64,000 bases of DNA from SZAS-18 sp038322235 (GCA_038322235.1 JBBQFQ010000021.1:14559-78558); one strand, 5' to 3'; positions 7,236-16,847 are shown, numbered from the stretch's first letter. The notes: a model not told the origin generated them from the sequence alone. Program-made: numbers and translations.

Positions 7236-9017
7236 ATGTGGCGCGATTTCATCAAGACCCTCGCGCGGTTGGTCGGCCGGGGGACCCGGCGCATTTCGAT
7301 GGATCCGGATTTCGAGGCCGAGCGCCTCGCGCGGGCACGAAGAATCCGGCTCCTGTTTCTCGCTGGAATCCTTCTGATCTCTCTCGCCTGGGTGGGCGCC
7401 CGCCCCCTCGCCCGCTTCGTCAAGGGCCGCCATGCCGCGAACCTGGCCGCGGAGAGCATCGCGGCGACCGAGCGTCGCGACCTGCGGCTGGCGGCCGAAA
7501 GGCTCTCCGCGGCGGCGGCGCTTTCGCCGGCGCACCCGCGGGTGGCTTTGGCGCAGGGACGCTTGCTGAATGCCGTGTCCCTCCCCGAGGCGGTTGCCGC
7601 CTGGGAACGGGTCATCGCCGCGCAGCCCGGCGTGCCGGAGTACCAGCTTGAACTTGCGCTGGCGTATTTTCGGGCTGGCCGACTGGGGGATTCCGCCCGG
7701 GCCCACGCGGCGGCCGGGGCCAGCCGCGATTCGGCGCGCGGTGCATTCGTCGCCGGGTTGCTGGCGGCCTCGCGGGGCGAGATCGCGCTCGGCGAATCAT
7801 TCCTCCGACACAGCCTGCAACTCGAACCGGCGCGGATCGACACCCGCATCGCCCTCGGTCAATTGTTGTTGGCGGGAGGACCCAAATCCCTGGAAGGGCG
7901 GCAAATTCTCGAGCCGCTTCGCGAGGACGCACTCGAAGGCCGGCGGGTGACTGCGATCCTGGCCGATCACGCCCGCAACACCGGGGATTTGGCCCGCGGG
8001 ATCGCCCTGGCCCAGGCCCTGGCGGATCCTCCCGGTGGCAAACCGGAAGACCTCGTCCGTCTGGTCCGGCTGCTTGGCGAGGCGCACGAGGAAGCGCAGC
8101 TCGACACGCTCGTAAAGGCGGTGCTTCCCGCCGCCCGCCAGGATCGGAAAACGGCTGCCGCCCTTCTTGGGGGCTTGATCGCGTTGCAACGCGTGGCGCA
8201 GGCGGATGCCTTGGTCGCGGACCTGCCGACGGAGATTTGGACCTCGGGAGAACTCCTGTCGACCGTCGCCATGCTGTCGGCGCGGAGCGTTCAGGGCGAA
8301 CCGCGACTGCGCGAATTGCTTCGACGCGGCGAGTGGACCGACCAGGAACTGCTGCGGGCTGCCTGCTCGGCGCGGTTGGCTGGATTTGAAGGAGAGGAAC
8401 GCGCGCGGAGCGAGCGCTGGGAACGGGCGCGATCCCTCGCCGGGACGCGCGCCGCGCGGCAGCAATTGCTCGCGCTGGCCCGCGAATGGAGCTGGGGGCG
8501 CGAGCAACTGAAGCTGCTGGGCGAGCTCGCGCCTCTGCTCCCTCCCGAGATCGGGCTCCTGCGCGAGTGGCATCGGATGGCGGCGGCGCTGCGGGATACG
8601 GCCGGAGTCGCCGCAGCGACCGAGGCGCTGCTCGCGGCAGGTGACGTCTCGTCCCGGGTGAAAAACGACTTCGCGGCCGCGTCGATTCTCCTCGGCCAAA
8701 ATCGCGATCGCGCCGCGCGCTATGCCTTCGAGAATTTTTCTTCCGAGCCGGCCGACCCGAACTATCTCGCGACTTATGCCAGTTCCCTGCGGCAGCAGGG
8801 CCGGGCGGCGGAAGCCCTCAACGTCGTCGAAGACGCGGTCCAACTCGGAGTTTCCGGCCCCTCCCTGGAACTCGAGCGGGCGGCCGCGTTGGAGGCGTTG
8901 GGTCGAAGGGAAGAGGCGGTGCGCGCCGCCGCGGGCGTCCCCCGCGGGACCCGGTGCCCCGAAGAGGAAGCCATCCTCACGCGCCTCCAGCAGACTGCCG
9001 GCAAATCTGACGAGTGA
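7236..9017 (+). CDS. Membrane-anchored TPR protein
   Basis: A 593-residue protein. A cytoplasmic N-terminus of about 45 residues is followed by one membrane helix (LLFLAGILLISLAWVGA, around residues 46-62). The rest is a long array of degenerate TPR-like helical hairpins, for example AESIAATERRDLRLAAERLSAAAAL and ALGRREEAVRAAAGV. No enzymatic motif is visible. Such proteins are usually scaffolds. It is convergent with the tartrate/malate dehydrogenase gene across a 61-bp gap. Confidence 0.65.
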   Translation: MWRDFIKTLARLVGRGTRRISMDPDFEAERLARARRIRLLFLAGILLISLAWVGARPLARFVKGRHAANLAAESIAATERRDLRLAAERLSAAAALSPAHPRVALAQGRLLNAVSLPEAVAAWERVIAAQPGVPEYQLELALAYFRAGRLGDSARAHAAAGASRDSARGAFVAGLLAASRGEIALGESFLRHSLQLEPARIDTRIALGQLLLAGGPKSLEGRQILEPLREDALEGRRVTAILADHARNTGDLARGIALAQALADPPGGKPEDLVRLVRLLGEAHEEAQLDTLVKAVLPAARQDRKTAAALLGGLIALQRVAQADALVADLPTEIWTSGELLSTVAMLSARSVQGEPRLRELLRRGEWTDQELLRAACSARLAGFEGEERARSERWERARSLAGTRAARQQLLALAREWSWGREQLKLLGELAPLLPPEIGLLREWHRMAAALRDTAGVAAATEALLAAGDVSSRVKNDFAAASILLGQNRDRAARYAFENFSSEPADPNYLATYASSLRQQGRAAEALNVVEDAVQLGVSGPSLELERAAALEALGRREEAVRAAAGVPRGTRCPEEEAILTRLQQTAGKSDE

Positions 9018-9078
9018 GACGACTCAAACCGGTCAAACGAGTCCGACAACTCCGACAAATGAGCGGCCCTCCGCCGTC

Positions 9079-10137
9079 TCATAAGGCCGCGATCACCGCC
9101 CGCGTGACATCCGCGGTGCGCGCTTTCCCGCCGAGATCTGGCGTCAGCGTTCCCGCGGCGGTCGTCGCTTCGATGGCCTTCATCAACCGAGTCGCGGCGG
9201 CGGGCTGGCCCAGATGCTCCAGCATCATCACCGCGGTCCAGAACGTCCCGATCGGATTCGCGACACCCTTGCCCGTGATGTCGAACGCGGAGCCGTGGAT
9301 CGGCTCGAACATGGACGGGAAATTCCGCGGGGGATTCAAGTTGGCGGTCGGCGCGATGCCGAGGCTTCCGGCCAGCGCGGCGGCGAGATCGCTCAGGATG
9401 TCGGCATGGAGATTCGTGGCGACGACGGTGTCGATCGTCGCCGGATGATTGACCATCCGGGCGGTCATCGCATCCACCAGCATCTTGTCCCACGTCACGT
9501 CAGGAAAATCCCGCGCCACGAGGGCGGCGACCTCGTCCCACAGCACCATCCCGTGACGCTGGGCGTTGCTCTTCGTCACGACGGTCAGCTTTTTCCGTGG
9601 CCGCGAGCGCGCGAGATCAAAGGCGAAGCGCATGATGCGCTCGGTGCCGGCGCGGGTGTAAATGGCGGTTTCGGTGCCGACTTCCTCCGGGAAACCCCGG
9701 TGCGCCCGACCCCCATGGCCGGCGTATTCTCCTTCGGTGTTTTCGCGCACAATGACCATGTCGAAGTCGCCGTCCCGGTGACCGGAGAGCGGGGACGCGA
9801 TGCCGGGCAGGAGCCGGGTTGGACGCACGTTCGCGTAGTGATCGAAGCTCTGGCAGATCCGCAGGCGCAGACCCCAGAGCGTGATGTCATCGGGCAATTC
9901 CGGGTCACCGACCGCTCCGAACAGGATCGCGTCGAATGGCTTCAAAGTCTCGAGGCCGTCGGCCGGCATCATGACGCCGTGAGCGCGGTAGTAGTCGCTG
10001 CCCCAAGGGAAGCTTTCGACCTTCAATTGGAAACCTCCATCGAGCTTTTCGAGGGCGTGGAGCACTTCAAGGGCGGCGGGGACGACTTCCTTGCCGATGC
10101 CGTCGGCGGGAATGGAGGCGATGGAATAGGTTTTCAT
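9079..10137 (-). CDS. Tartrate/D-malate dehydrogenase, isopropylmalate dehydrogenase family
   Basis: A 352-residue member of the isocitrate/isopropylmalate dehydrogenase family, and the expected length. It starts MKTYSIASIPADGIGKEV. FGAVGDPELPDDITLWGLRLRICQ together with YANVRPTRLLPG is characteristic of the tartrate dehydrogenase/decarboxylase (TtuC, DmlA) branch. The substrate-binding Arg cluster, VTKSNAQRHGMVLWDEV, the metal-binding Asp residues (VDAMTARM; ATNLHADILSDL) and the C-terminal EPIHGSAFDITGKGVANP block are all present. It should oxidise tartrate or D-malate with NAD+ and divalent metal. Isopropylmalate cannot be excluded as a substrate, but the signature favours tartrate/D-malate. 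Confidence 0.85.
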   Translation of the reverse strand: MKTYSIASIPADGIGKEVVPAALEVLHALEKLDGGFQLKVESFPWGSDYYRAHGVMMPADGLETLKPFDAILFGAVGDPELPDDITLWGLRLRICQSFDHYANVRPTRLLPGIASPLSGHRDGDFDMVIVRENTEGEYAGHGGRAHRGFPEEVGTETAIYTRAGTERIMRFAFDLARSRPRKKLTVVTKSNAQRHGMVLWDEVAALVARDFPDVTWDKMLVDAMTARMVNHPATIDTVVATNLHADILSDLAAALAGSLGIAPTANLNPPRNFPSMFEPIHGSAFDITGKGVANPIGTFWTAVMMLEHLGQPAAATRLMKAIEATTAAGTLTPDLGGKARTADVTRAVIAAL

Positions 10138-10191
10138 GGTCGGGGAGATGCGTTGGGGATGCCGTGGGCGGCCGGATTGCGCGGCGCAATG

Positions 10192-13100
10192 CTAAAATCC
10201 GCCGCGATTCCGCCAGGCGCGGGCGCGGGCGTGGGCTTCGGTTAGCCCGAGCTTCGCGAGGTAGGCGATGAAGCGCGGATCATCCCGCACCGGATCCCAG
10301 ATGGGATCGAAGATGAAGGTCTCGTGATAGACGGCGCCATAAACGGTCGGAAGGACGTCGAGGGCCTCGCCAGCGCGGCCGGCGGCGGCGAGGGCGAAGG
10401 CGTGGGGCATCGGGTGGCCCTGCCGGGCCAGAGCCAAGGTGGCGGCCGCTTCGGCCGTCTCGCCCGTAGCGGAGAAAACGAGGAGGGCGATCCAGCGCAG
10501 CCACTCCCGATTCTGCTCCATGACCGCCCGGGCATCCTGCAGAGCGTCAGCGTTGCGGCCAAGCGCCAGTAGGGCGCGCGCCCGGAGAGCAAGGACCTGC
10601 GGGTCCGCCGGCGAAATCGCGCGCGCGCGGTCGAGCGCCGTCAGCGCCTCGGCCGGGCGGCCGGCGAGCAGCAGCAACATCCCGTGATTGTCCGCGATAC
10701 GTTGGGAGAGCGGGTCCAGCACACCCGCCCGGGCGGCGTGTGCCAACGCGTCATCCAGGTGGCCGGCAAACGCCAGGCCCCGACCCAGCCGCTGGTGGGT
10801 GATGGCATTACTCGGATTCAGATCGAGGGCCTGGCGGAACAACCGGATGGACTCCTCCGTCTCTCCCCGCGTTTGCGCGGCGAATGCAATCCCCGAGATG
10901 GCCTCCCCGTCTCGCGGATCGATCGCGATGGCCTGGCGCGCGTAGCCTTCCGCGGCCTGCGCCAGCGCGTCGGCCTCGGCGCTGGATCCGGCATCGAGGT
11001 ACGCGAAGACGGCGCGGATCGTGAGCACGTCCGCCAGACCGCCGAGGGCGCGGGGAAAACGGGGTTCGATCTCGAGCGCGCTTCGGTAGTGCTCCTCCGC
11101 CTGAAGCAGGCGCGGAAGGGATCGGTCTCGCGACGCTTCGCGACCGAGCAGGTACAAGCGGAGTGCCTCGCCATCGATGCGGCCGGCCGCGGCTGTCGCC
11201 GGGTCGAGTTTCAATTTCAGATTTCCCGCGACGATCCCCGCGATCTCGTCCTGGACGGCAAAGACGTCGCGTAATTCCCGCTGGAAACTGTCGGCCCAAA
11301 CCTGAAAACCGTCCGCCGCGCTGATCAGCTGAACGGAGATGCGTGCCCGATCGCCGGCCCGCCGCACGCTGCCCTCCACCACGTACGTGACGGCGAGCTG
11401 CCTCGCGATCTCCGCGATGGGAACCGACCGGCCTTTGAAGAAAAAGGCGGAGGTCCGCGCCGCGATCCGCAACCCCGGCACTTTTGCGAGGGCATTCATC
11501 AACTCCTCGGCGATGCCGTCGGAGAAATATTCCTGCTCCTTGTCGCCGCTGAGGTTGGCAAACGGCATGACGGCGATCGAGGTCGATTCGCGCGGAGAGA
11601 CGGAACTCGGGGGCGTGACGACGGTCGGGGAGATGCTCTCCGTCGGAGGCCGGCTCTCTTCCGCGAGGGCGGGCTGCGTGGCGACCACCGTTTCCTCGGT
11701 GGCATCGGATGGCGCGTGGCGCATTTCCGGTGGACGCGCCCGCCACGCCTGGGCTCGCCCGTGGGCCGCGGTGAGCCGTAATTCCGCGAGAGTCGCCTGG
11801 AAGCGTTCCTCGGTGCGGAAGGGATCCCACATCGGATCGAAGAGCAGCAGATCGTGGGTGGCGGGCGGCAGGCTGCGAGGATCGAGCAGGGCCAGCGCCT
11901 CGCCATTTCGGCCGAGGAGCGCGCAGGCGCGGCAGCGCACGAGGCCGCTGTGATGGGTGATCGTGCGCAGGATCTCCTCCGCCTCCGGGCGGAGTCCGGC
12001 GGCGAGCAGCGCGCGGATCGCCGTGAAATGTCCGCGGCCGCCCGGCGTGCGGAGCAGCGCCCGCGCGGCCGGGACGGCTTCGTCGTGCAGTTCGAGTTCC
12101 GCCAGCGCCCAGGTTTTCCAGCCCAGCAGCGTCGTCTCTCCGGCGGCGTCGGTCAGCCCGTGCAGGGCCTGACTGAGCGCATCCTGGGGCCGCCGGGCGA
12201 GGAGCAGAAGCAGTGCGCGATTCCCCATGATCAGGCGCGAGTCGGGATCGTGCGTGACAGCGAGGTCGATCTCCTTCAAGGCCTCGTCGATCCGGCCATC
12301 GGCCGCGAGGCTGCGCGCGAGCGCCTGATGGGTCGAGGCGTGGCCGGCGCGCAACGCGATGGCCCGGCGGAAATGCTCCACCGCCACGCCCGCCTCGCCC
12401 TGGGTGCGGTACGCATCTCCGAGCACGGCGTGGGCTCCGGCGAGCTTTGGATCCAGCGCCACCGCGGCCTGCCCCGCGGCCAGGGCGCCAGAGAGATCAC
12501 CGCGGGCGAGGGCGATCCGCGCGAGACCCACGTGTACCTCGGCGAACTTCGGCGCGCGGGCGAGCGCTCGCTCGTAACATTCCTGGGCGCGCTGGAGCGA
12601 ATCCGCCGTCCCTTCGCGGGCGGCGTTTCGACCCTCGAGATAGAGTGCGCGCGCCTCGGGGTCGACCGGCGGAAGAGAGGAGGCCCGGCCGCCGTTTTCC
12701 TCGTCCGCCCTCCCGGTCCCGTCTCCGGAGTCGTTCGCATGCTGGGGAAATTCCGCGGCGAGTTGCTCGAGCCGGCGGGCGGTGACCGCAGCGGTCGCGG
12801 GACGGTCCGTGGGATTCTTGGCAAGCAGCTCACCGATCAACGCGCGCACGCCCGGAAGGTGATCGAGCTGCTCAAGCGGCGGCCGCCGGGAGATATGGTG
12901 GTGCATCAGTTCGTGGTGCGAACGCGCGGGAAACGGAGAGCGCCCTAGGACCATTTCCCACAGGATGCAGCCGAGCGCGTAGAGATCGGTCCGGCCATCG
13001 AGGTCCGAGCGCTCGAGGCATTGTTCCGGGCTGGCGTAGAGCGAGGTCCCGCGGAAGCCGATCGTTTGCGCCGCGGTTTCGTCGTGTGACTCATCGCCGC

Positions 13101-13635
13101 GAAACGTGCGCGCGAGGCCGAAATCGATCACCTTCACCTGCCAGCTCTCGGAGGTCTGGACCGCATCGGCCGACTCGCCTCGGCGGACCAGCATGAGATT
13201 CGCGGGCTTCAGGTCCCGGTGCACGATGCCCTGCCGATGGATCGCCTCCAGTCCGTGCGCCGTTTGCGCGGCGAGTCGGAGCGCGAGGCCGGGGCCCAGC
13301 CTCCGGCGTTCCTTCATGAGGGCGTGCAGGGTGATCCCCGGCACGAACTCCATCGCGTAATAGAAGTTGCCCGGCGTATCATCGAGCGCGAGCACGCTCG
13401 CGACGTTCGTATGCCGCACGCGGGCCGCGGCCCGGGCCTCCCGGAGGAAGAGCGCCTGGACGGTGCGGTCGTGGATCCGGCCAGGGGCAATGACCTTCAA
13501 CGCGACCGCCAGCTCCAGCCTTTCGTCGAAGGCCTTGTACGTCACTCCCATCGCCCCCACTCCGAGCGTCCACGGCGAGCCATCGGCCCGGGTGAGTACG
13601 CGGTAGTGCGAAAAGCGCAGCGGCTCGTTTGGCAT
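10192..13635 (-). CDS. Ser/Thr protein kinase with TolB-like domain and TPR arrays
   Basis: An 1147-residue multidomain protein. Residues 10-290 are a Hanks-type kinase: glycine loop at 24-30, Lys47, HRDLKPANL at 139-147 and DFG at 171-173. Residues about 320-600 are TPR repeats. Around 680-800 there is a TolB/FlgO-like region (SIAVMPFANLSGDKEQEYFSDG, then GSVRRAGDRARISVQLISA). The C-terminus is a second TPR block. Adenylate-cyclase regulators and CadC-like proteins carry the same TolB-TPR tail, but here the output domain is a kinase. No membrane helix is seen, so it is probably cytoplasmic. It likely phosphorylates partners docked on the TPRs. Confidence 0.85.
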   Translation of the reverse strand: MPNEPLRFSHYRVLTRADGSPWTLGVGAMGVTYKAFDERLELAVALKVIAPGRIHDRTVQALFLREARAAARVRHTNVASVLALDDTPGNFYYAMEFVPGITLHALMKERRRLGPGLALRLAAQTAHGLEAIHRQGIVHRDLKPANLMLVRRGESADAVQTSESWQVKVIDFGLARTFRGDESHDETAAQTIGFRGTSLYASPEQCLERSDLDGRTDLYALGCILWEMVLGRSPFPARSHHELMHHHISRRPPLEQLDHLPGVRALIGELLAKNPTDRPATAAVTARRLEQLAAEFPQHANDSGDGTGRADEENGGRASSLPPVDPEARALYLEGRNAAREGTADSLQRAQECYERALARAPKFAEVHVGLARIALARGDLSGALAAGQAAVALDPKLAGAHAVLGDAYRTQGEAGVAVEHFRRAIALRAGHASTHQALARSLAADGRIDEALKEIDLAVTHDPDSRLIMGNRALLLLLARRPQDALSQALHGLTDAAGETTLLGWKTWALAELELHDEAVPAARALLRTPGGRGHFTAIRALLAAGLRPEAEEILRTITHHSGLVRCRACALLGRNGEALALLDPRSLPPATHDLLLFDPMWDPFRTEERFQATLAELRLTAAHGRAQAWRARPPEMRHAPSDATEETVVATQPALAEESRPPTESISPTVVTPPSSVSPRESTSIAVMPFANLSGDKEQEYFSDGIAEELMNALAKVPGLRIAARTSAFFFKGRSVPIAEIARQLAVTYVVEGSVRRAGDRARISVQLISAADGFQVWADSFQRELRDVFAVQDEIAGIVAGNLKLKLDPATAAAGRIDGEALRLYLLGREASRDRSLPRLLQAEEHYRSALEIEPRFPRALGGLADVLTIRAVFAYLDAGSSAEADALAQAAEGYARQAIAIDPRDGEAISGIAFAAQTRGETEESIRLFRQALDLNPSNAITHQRLGRGLAFAGHLDDALAHAARAGVLDPLSQRIADNHGMLLLLAGRPAEALTALDRARAISPADPQVLALRARALLALGRNADALQDARAVMEQNREWLRWIALLVFSATGETAEAAATLALARQGHPMPHAFALAAAGRAGEALDVLPTVYGAVYHETFIFDPIWDPVRDDPRFIAYLAKLGLTEAHARARAWRNRGGF

Positions 13636-13644
13636 GGAGAGGGC

Positions 13645-13832
13645 AATCAGTAATCAGTAATCAGTGATCGGTATTCAGTGATCGGTATTCAGTGATCCAT
13701 CTTCAGTGATCCATTAGCGGGTGATCATCGCCGAGTGAAGTCTTCAGTCCCTTCTCCGAATCCGATCGCAACCAAACGATTACCGCTCCCCGCGCTCTGG
13801 TTACTGATTACCGCTAACTGATTGCTGATTAC
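13645..13832 (+). repeat. Iterated ATCAG-type intergenic repeat with inverted copy
   Basis: Positions 13645-13715 hold short direct iterations of AATCAGT, then of a TTCAGTGATCGGTA-like unit. The region 13799-13832 holds the same words in inverse orientation (reading GGTAATCAGCAATCAG on the minus strand). The block fills most of the 208-bp gap between the kinase start and the Nudix stop, and no coding sequence is apparent. Confidence 0.7.
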
Positions 13833-13843
13833 CACGACCACAC

Positions 13844-14404
13844 TCACGCGTCCGAGCGGGCGCGCCACTTCGCCACGAGGCGCAGGATCCCGGCGTCGTC
13901 GGTCAGCGCCTCGATCTCTTCGGGGGTGAACCAGCGGAGTTCCTTGCTCTCGTCGCTCACCTTTGGCTTCGCCCGGGCCGGGGCGACGAAAAGATAGCGG
14001 ACGTCGAAGTGCTCGTGCGCCGGTTCTCCCCGTTTCGGGTTGGCGGGAATCAGGTGGATGTCGAGATCGACCGGCCGGAGGTCGAGCGCGCGCGGGTTCG
14101 CGATTCCGCTCTCTTCCTGCGTCTCCCGCTTCGCCGCCGCGAGCGTATCCGCATCTCCATCGCAATGCCCTCCAAACTGGAGCCAGCGGTCGAGAAACGC
14201 GTGGTGGGTCAGGAGCGCGCGCGTGCCATCCGGATTCAGGAGCAGCGCGCTGGCGGTGAAGTGTCCGGGCGAAAAGCAGGTCCGTTCGAAGCAGTCCGGA
14301 TGCGAATCGAGCAGCTCCAGCATTCGCTCCCGGTACTGCTCCTCCCGCAGGTCGCGCGCGCGGTGTTCGGACAGCGTCTGGCGAAAGCGGGAGCGGGCGT
14401 CCAT
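13844..14404 (-). CDS. Nudix hydrolase
   Basis: A 186-residue protein starting MDARSRFRQTL at the ATG at 14404. The Nudix box is present: GGHCDGDADTLAAAKRETQEESG, i.e. the G-x5-E-x7-REx2EExG pattern, with the first Glu position replaced by Asp. The N-terminal helical region (SEHRARDLREEQYRERMLELL) and HFTASALLLNPDG are typical of the Nudix proteins that act on nucleoside-diphosphate derivatives. The exact substrate is unknown. It is divergent from threonine dehydrogenase. Confidence 0.8.
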   Translation of the reverse strand: MDARSRFRQTLSEHRARDLREEQYRERMLELLDSHPDCFERTCFSPGHFTASALLLNPDGTRALLTHHAFLDRWLQFGGHCDGDADTLAAAKRETQEESGIANPRALDLRPVDLDIHLIPANPKRGEPAHEHFDVRYLFVAPARAKPKVSDESKELRWFTPEEIEALTDDAGILRLVAKWRARSDA

Positions 14405-14545
14405 GCAGGTTCGGGGGAGGGGGCTGACACAATGCGGACGCGCGGGGCGCTTGCCAATGCCTTTCCCCATCGCAACTCTCGCCGCGTTCGCGACGTCCCC
14501 CGGACCGCGGACTTCACCCACCTTCACCGCCAACCCTTCCGTTTC

Positions 14546-15583
14546 ATGTCCCTGATGCACGCCCTCGTCAAAAAACACGCCGAGCCCGGGCTTTGGCTCG
14601 AAGAAGTCCCGCTCCCGGACGTGGGGGAGGACGACGTCCTCATTCGAGTCTTGAATGCCTCGATCTGCGGGACCGACGTGCACATCTACAATTGGGATGC
14701 GTGGGCGCAGAAGACCATTCCGGTCCCGATGGTGGTGGGTCACGAGTTCGTCGGCGTGGTCGAGCGCGTGGGCTCCCACGTGCACGACTTTCATGCGGGC
14801 GAGCTGGTCAGCGGCGAAGGCCACGTGGTCTGCGGTCGCTGCCGCAATTGCCTCGCGGGCCGGCGCCACCTCTGTCCTCACACGCGCGGGGTGGGCGTGA
14901 ACCGCCCGGGTGCCTTCGCGGAGTATCTCTCCATTCCCGAGACGAATGTCTGGCACTGCGACCCGCGCATCCCGCGCGAGGTGCTGTCGTGCTTCGACCC
15001 CCTCGGCAATGCGACCCACACAGCGCTCTCGTTTGATGTGCTCGGGGAGGATGTGCTGATCACCGGCGCGGGTCCCATCGGCTGCATGGCCGCCGCGATC
15101 GTGCGGCACGCCGGCGCGCGGCATGTGGTCGTGACTGATCTCAATCCCTACCGCCTCGGCCTCGCCAAGACACTCGGGGCGACGCGGACGGTGAACGTGA
15201 AGGAGGAGAAGCTATCGGACGTGATGACTGACCTGGGAATGAAGGAAGGCTTCGACGTCGGACTGGAAATGAGCGGAAACGTGGCCGCGCTGAATCAGAT
15301 GATCGACACGATGTGTCACGGAGGGAAAATCGCCTTGCTCGGCATCATCGGGAAGGCGGCGCCGATCGACTGGGACAAGGTCGTCTTCAACATGCTGACC
15401 ATCAAAGGAATCTACGGCCGGGAAATGTACGAAACGTGGTACAAGATGACCGCCATGATCCAGAGCGGGCTCGACATCTCACCGGTCATCACCCACCGGA
15501 TCGACCATCGGGATTTCAAGCAGGGCTTCGAGCTGATGCGCTCAGGCGAGAGCGGCAAGATCGTGATGAAATGGAGCGAATAG
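14546..15583 (+). CDS. tdh: L-threonine 3-dehydrogenase
   Basis: A 345-residue zinc-dependent medium-chain dehydrogenase, collinear with E. coli Tdh (341 aa). ICGTDVHIYNWD carries the catalytic zinc ligand Cys41, and VVGHEFVG gives His66/Glu67. The structural zinc site is CGRCRNCLAGRRHLC. ITGAGPIGCMAAA is the NAD+-binding glycine motif, and MSGNVAAL and IKGIYGREMYETWYKM are Tdh-specific. It oxidises L-threonine to 2-amino-3-ketobutyrate. The partner ligase Kbl is not adjacent. The frame is open far upstream, but homology places the start at 14546 (or 14555). A GC-rich hairpin follows. Confidence 0.93.
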   Translation: MSLMHALVKKHAEPGLWLEEVPLPDVGEDDVLIRVLNASICGTDVHIYNWDAWAQKTIPVPMVVGHEFVGVVERVGSHVHDFHAGELVSGEGHVVCGRCRNCLAGRRHLCPHTRGVGVNRPGAFAEYLSIPETNVWHCDPRIPREVLSCFDPLGNATHTALSFDVLGEDVLITGAGPIGCMAAAIVRHAGARHVVVTDLNPYRLGLAKTLGATRTVNVKEEKLSDVMTDLGMKEGFDVGLEMSGNVAALNQMIDTMCHGGKIALLGIIGKAAPIDWDKVVFNMLTIKGIYGREMYETWYKMTAMIQSGLDISPVITHRIDHRDFKQGFELMRSGESGKIVMKWSE

Positions 15584-15608
15584 GCGGCAGGGCTCGCTCG
15601 GGCCGGAT

Positions 15609-15638
15609 GGCGGCGGCTGGTCGTGTCCGCCGCCGTTT
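15609..15638 (+). terminator. Terminator-like hairpin after tdh
   Basis: GGCGGCGG (15609-15616) pairs with CCGCCGCC (15627-15634), followed by GTTTCC. It begins 26 bp past the tdh stop. The T-tract is short, so termination may be partial. Confidence 0.5.
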
Positions 15639-15692
15639 CCAGGCTCAACCTTTTGCCTTCCCGCCTGCCGGATCGCTGATCATGGTGAACCC

Positions 15693-16145
15693 ATGAAACG
15701 CGTTGGACTCGGCTGTCTCATTCTCGTCGTCGCTTTCGGGGCATTTTTCTCGTTTCTGTTCTTCCGGGGCATGAGCGAGGGGAAAAAGGTCCTCGATCCG
15801 GTGATGACGGATTTGCACGCCAAGCGTTTTGACGCGGTCATCGATCGCTACCACGCGAATCTCCTGGAGCAGGTCCCGCGGACCCAGTGGAAGGAATGGT
15901 TCGCGGCAATGTTCCAGTCTGTCGGGGAGGCCAAGAGCTACGAGTACGAAGGCTGGGGCTCGAGCAGCTTTGCCGGGACTTCCCCGAGCGAGGAGGCACC
16001 GCTCGGCAGCGGCAGCTACGTGAAGGTCACGTGTGTCGCCCAGCACGAACGGGGCATCGTCACCCACGAATTTTCCCTCTTCAAGAGTCCCGGTTCCGAC
16101 GACTTCGTCGTGAGCCGGCACAAGTTCAAATCGACGCCAAGGTAG
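15693..16145 (+). CDS. Small membrane-anchored hypothetical protein
   Basis: A 150-residue protein with an N-terminal membrane helix (VGLGCLILVVAFGAFFSFLFF) and a soluble exported or periplasmic domain. That domain has an alternating hydrophobic/polar pattern and several aromatic residues (YEYEGWG, YVKVTCVAQHERGIVTHEFSLF), consistent with a small NTF2-like or DUF4864-like alpha+beta fold. No family can be named with confidence. It lies downstream of tdh behind a hairpin, so it is probably transcribed separately. Confidence 0.6.
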   Translation: MKRVGLGCLILVVAFGAFFSFLFFRGMSEGKKVLDPVMTDLHAKRFDAVIDRYHANLLEQVPRTQWKEWFAAMFQSVGEAKSYEYEGWGSSSFAGTSPSEEAPLGSGSYVKVTCVAQHERGIVTHEFSLFKSPGSDDFVVSRHKFKSTPR

Positions 16146-16209
16146 GCCGGAGGTCGGGCGCCGCCCATCCGACGAGACGGAGAGAAAGAGATCCCCCCGC
16201 CCTCCGCGC

Positions 16210-16803
16210 TCACTCCGTCGCCGTGATGCGTTTCAGGGCGGAGATGCAGATGACACCGACCATCGACGCTTCCAGCGGTTCGCCCACGTCGTCGCCGGAG
16301 ATCGCGGTGAGCTTCACGACGACGTTCAATTCGCGGAACACGATCGTGAATCCGCGCCGGATCTTATCCGGATGGGTCGCGTCCTTCATTTCCGGCCCGA
16401 AGCAGCGCGCCCCGTCGCCGATGGTCGTCGCCGTGGGGAAATCGCTGGCACCGTCCGCGAGCAGATCGTAAGACGCGCGGAGGTAGGAAGCCGCGGCGGC
16501 CTCCGTGGGAAAGACAAAGCGCGCGTCCATCAGCCGGCCGATCGTGGCGCTCTTCGAATCGGCGATCCAGCCGCGGAAGCCAAGGCGCAGTCCGCCGAAC
16601 TCGGCGAAGGCGAGATCGCGCGGATCCGGTCCGGAAATGAGCGACGCCTGTTTCATCTGAAGCCCGAGGGGGAGATCGACCGATTCGAGAAAGAGTTTCC
16701 GGAAATCGCGGGAATCCAAGCCCCGCATGGGCGCGTCCGGCGCCTGCGCGGCGAGGGGCGCGGCCAGCAGGAGAAGCGCAGCTAACCGACGAAGCGTGAA
16801 CAT
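16210..16803 (-). CDS. Exported hypothetical protein
   Basis: A 197-residue protein starting MFTLRRLAALLLLAAPLAAQA, a clear signal peptide with probable cleavage after AQA. The mature region mixes strands and helices and includes a conserved-looking IVFRELNVVVKLTAISGDDVGEPLEA near the C-terminus, but no domain or catalytic motif that I recognise. An upstream in-frame ATG at 16953 gives an Arg-rich, non-protein-like extension and is rejected. It follows the BNR-repeat gene on the same strand after 44 bp and may be co-transcribed with it. Confidence 0.6.
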   Translation of the reverse strand: MFTLRRLAALLLLAAPLAAQAPDAPMRGLDSRDFRKLFLESVDLPLGLQMKQASLISGPDPRDLAFAEFGGLRLGFRGWIADSKSATIGRLMDARFVFPTEAAAASYLRASYDLLADGASDFPTATTIGDGARCFGPEMKDATHPDKIRRGFTIVFRELNVVVKLTAISGDDVGEPLEASMVGVICISALKRITATE

Positions 16804-16847
16804 GGCGAACCATGCGCGTGGCGCCGTGCCCGGCAACGTGCGATCGC

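Noticed and set aside
13844..15124. 426-codon minus-strand reading of the Nudix gene
   Set aside because: The upstream 240 codons are antisense to threonine dehydrogenase. Only the part from the ATG at 14404 is Nudix-like.
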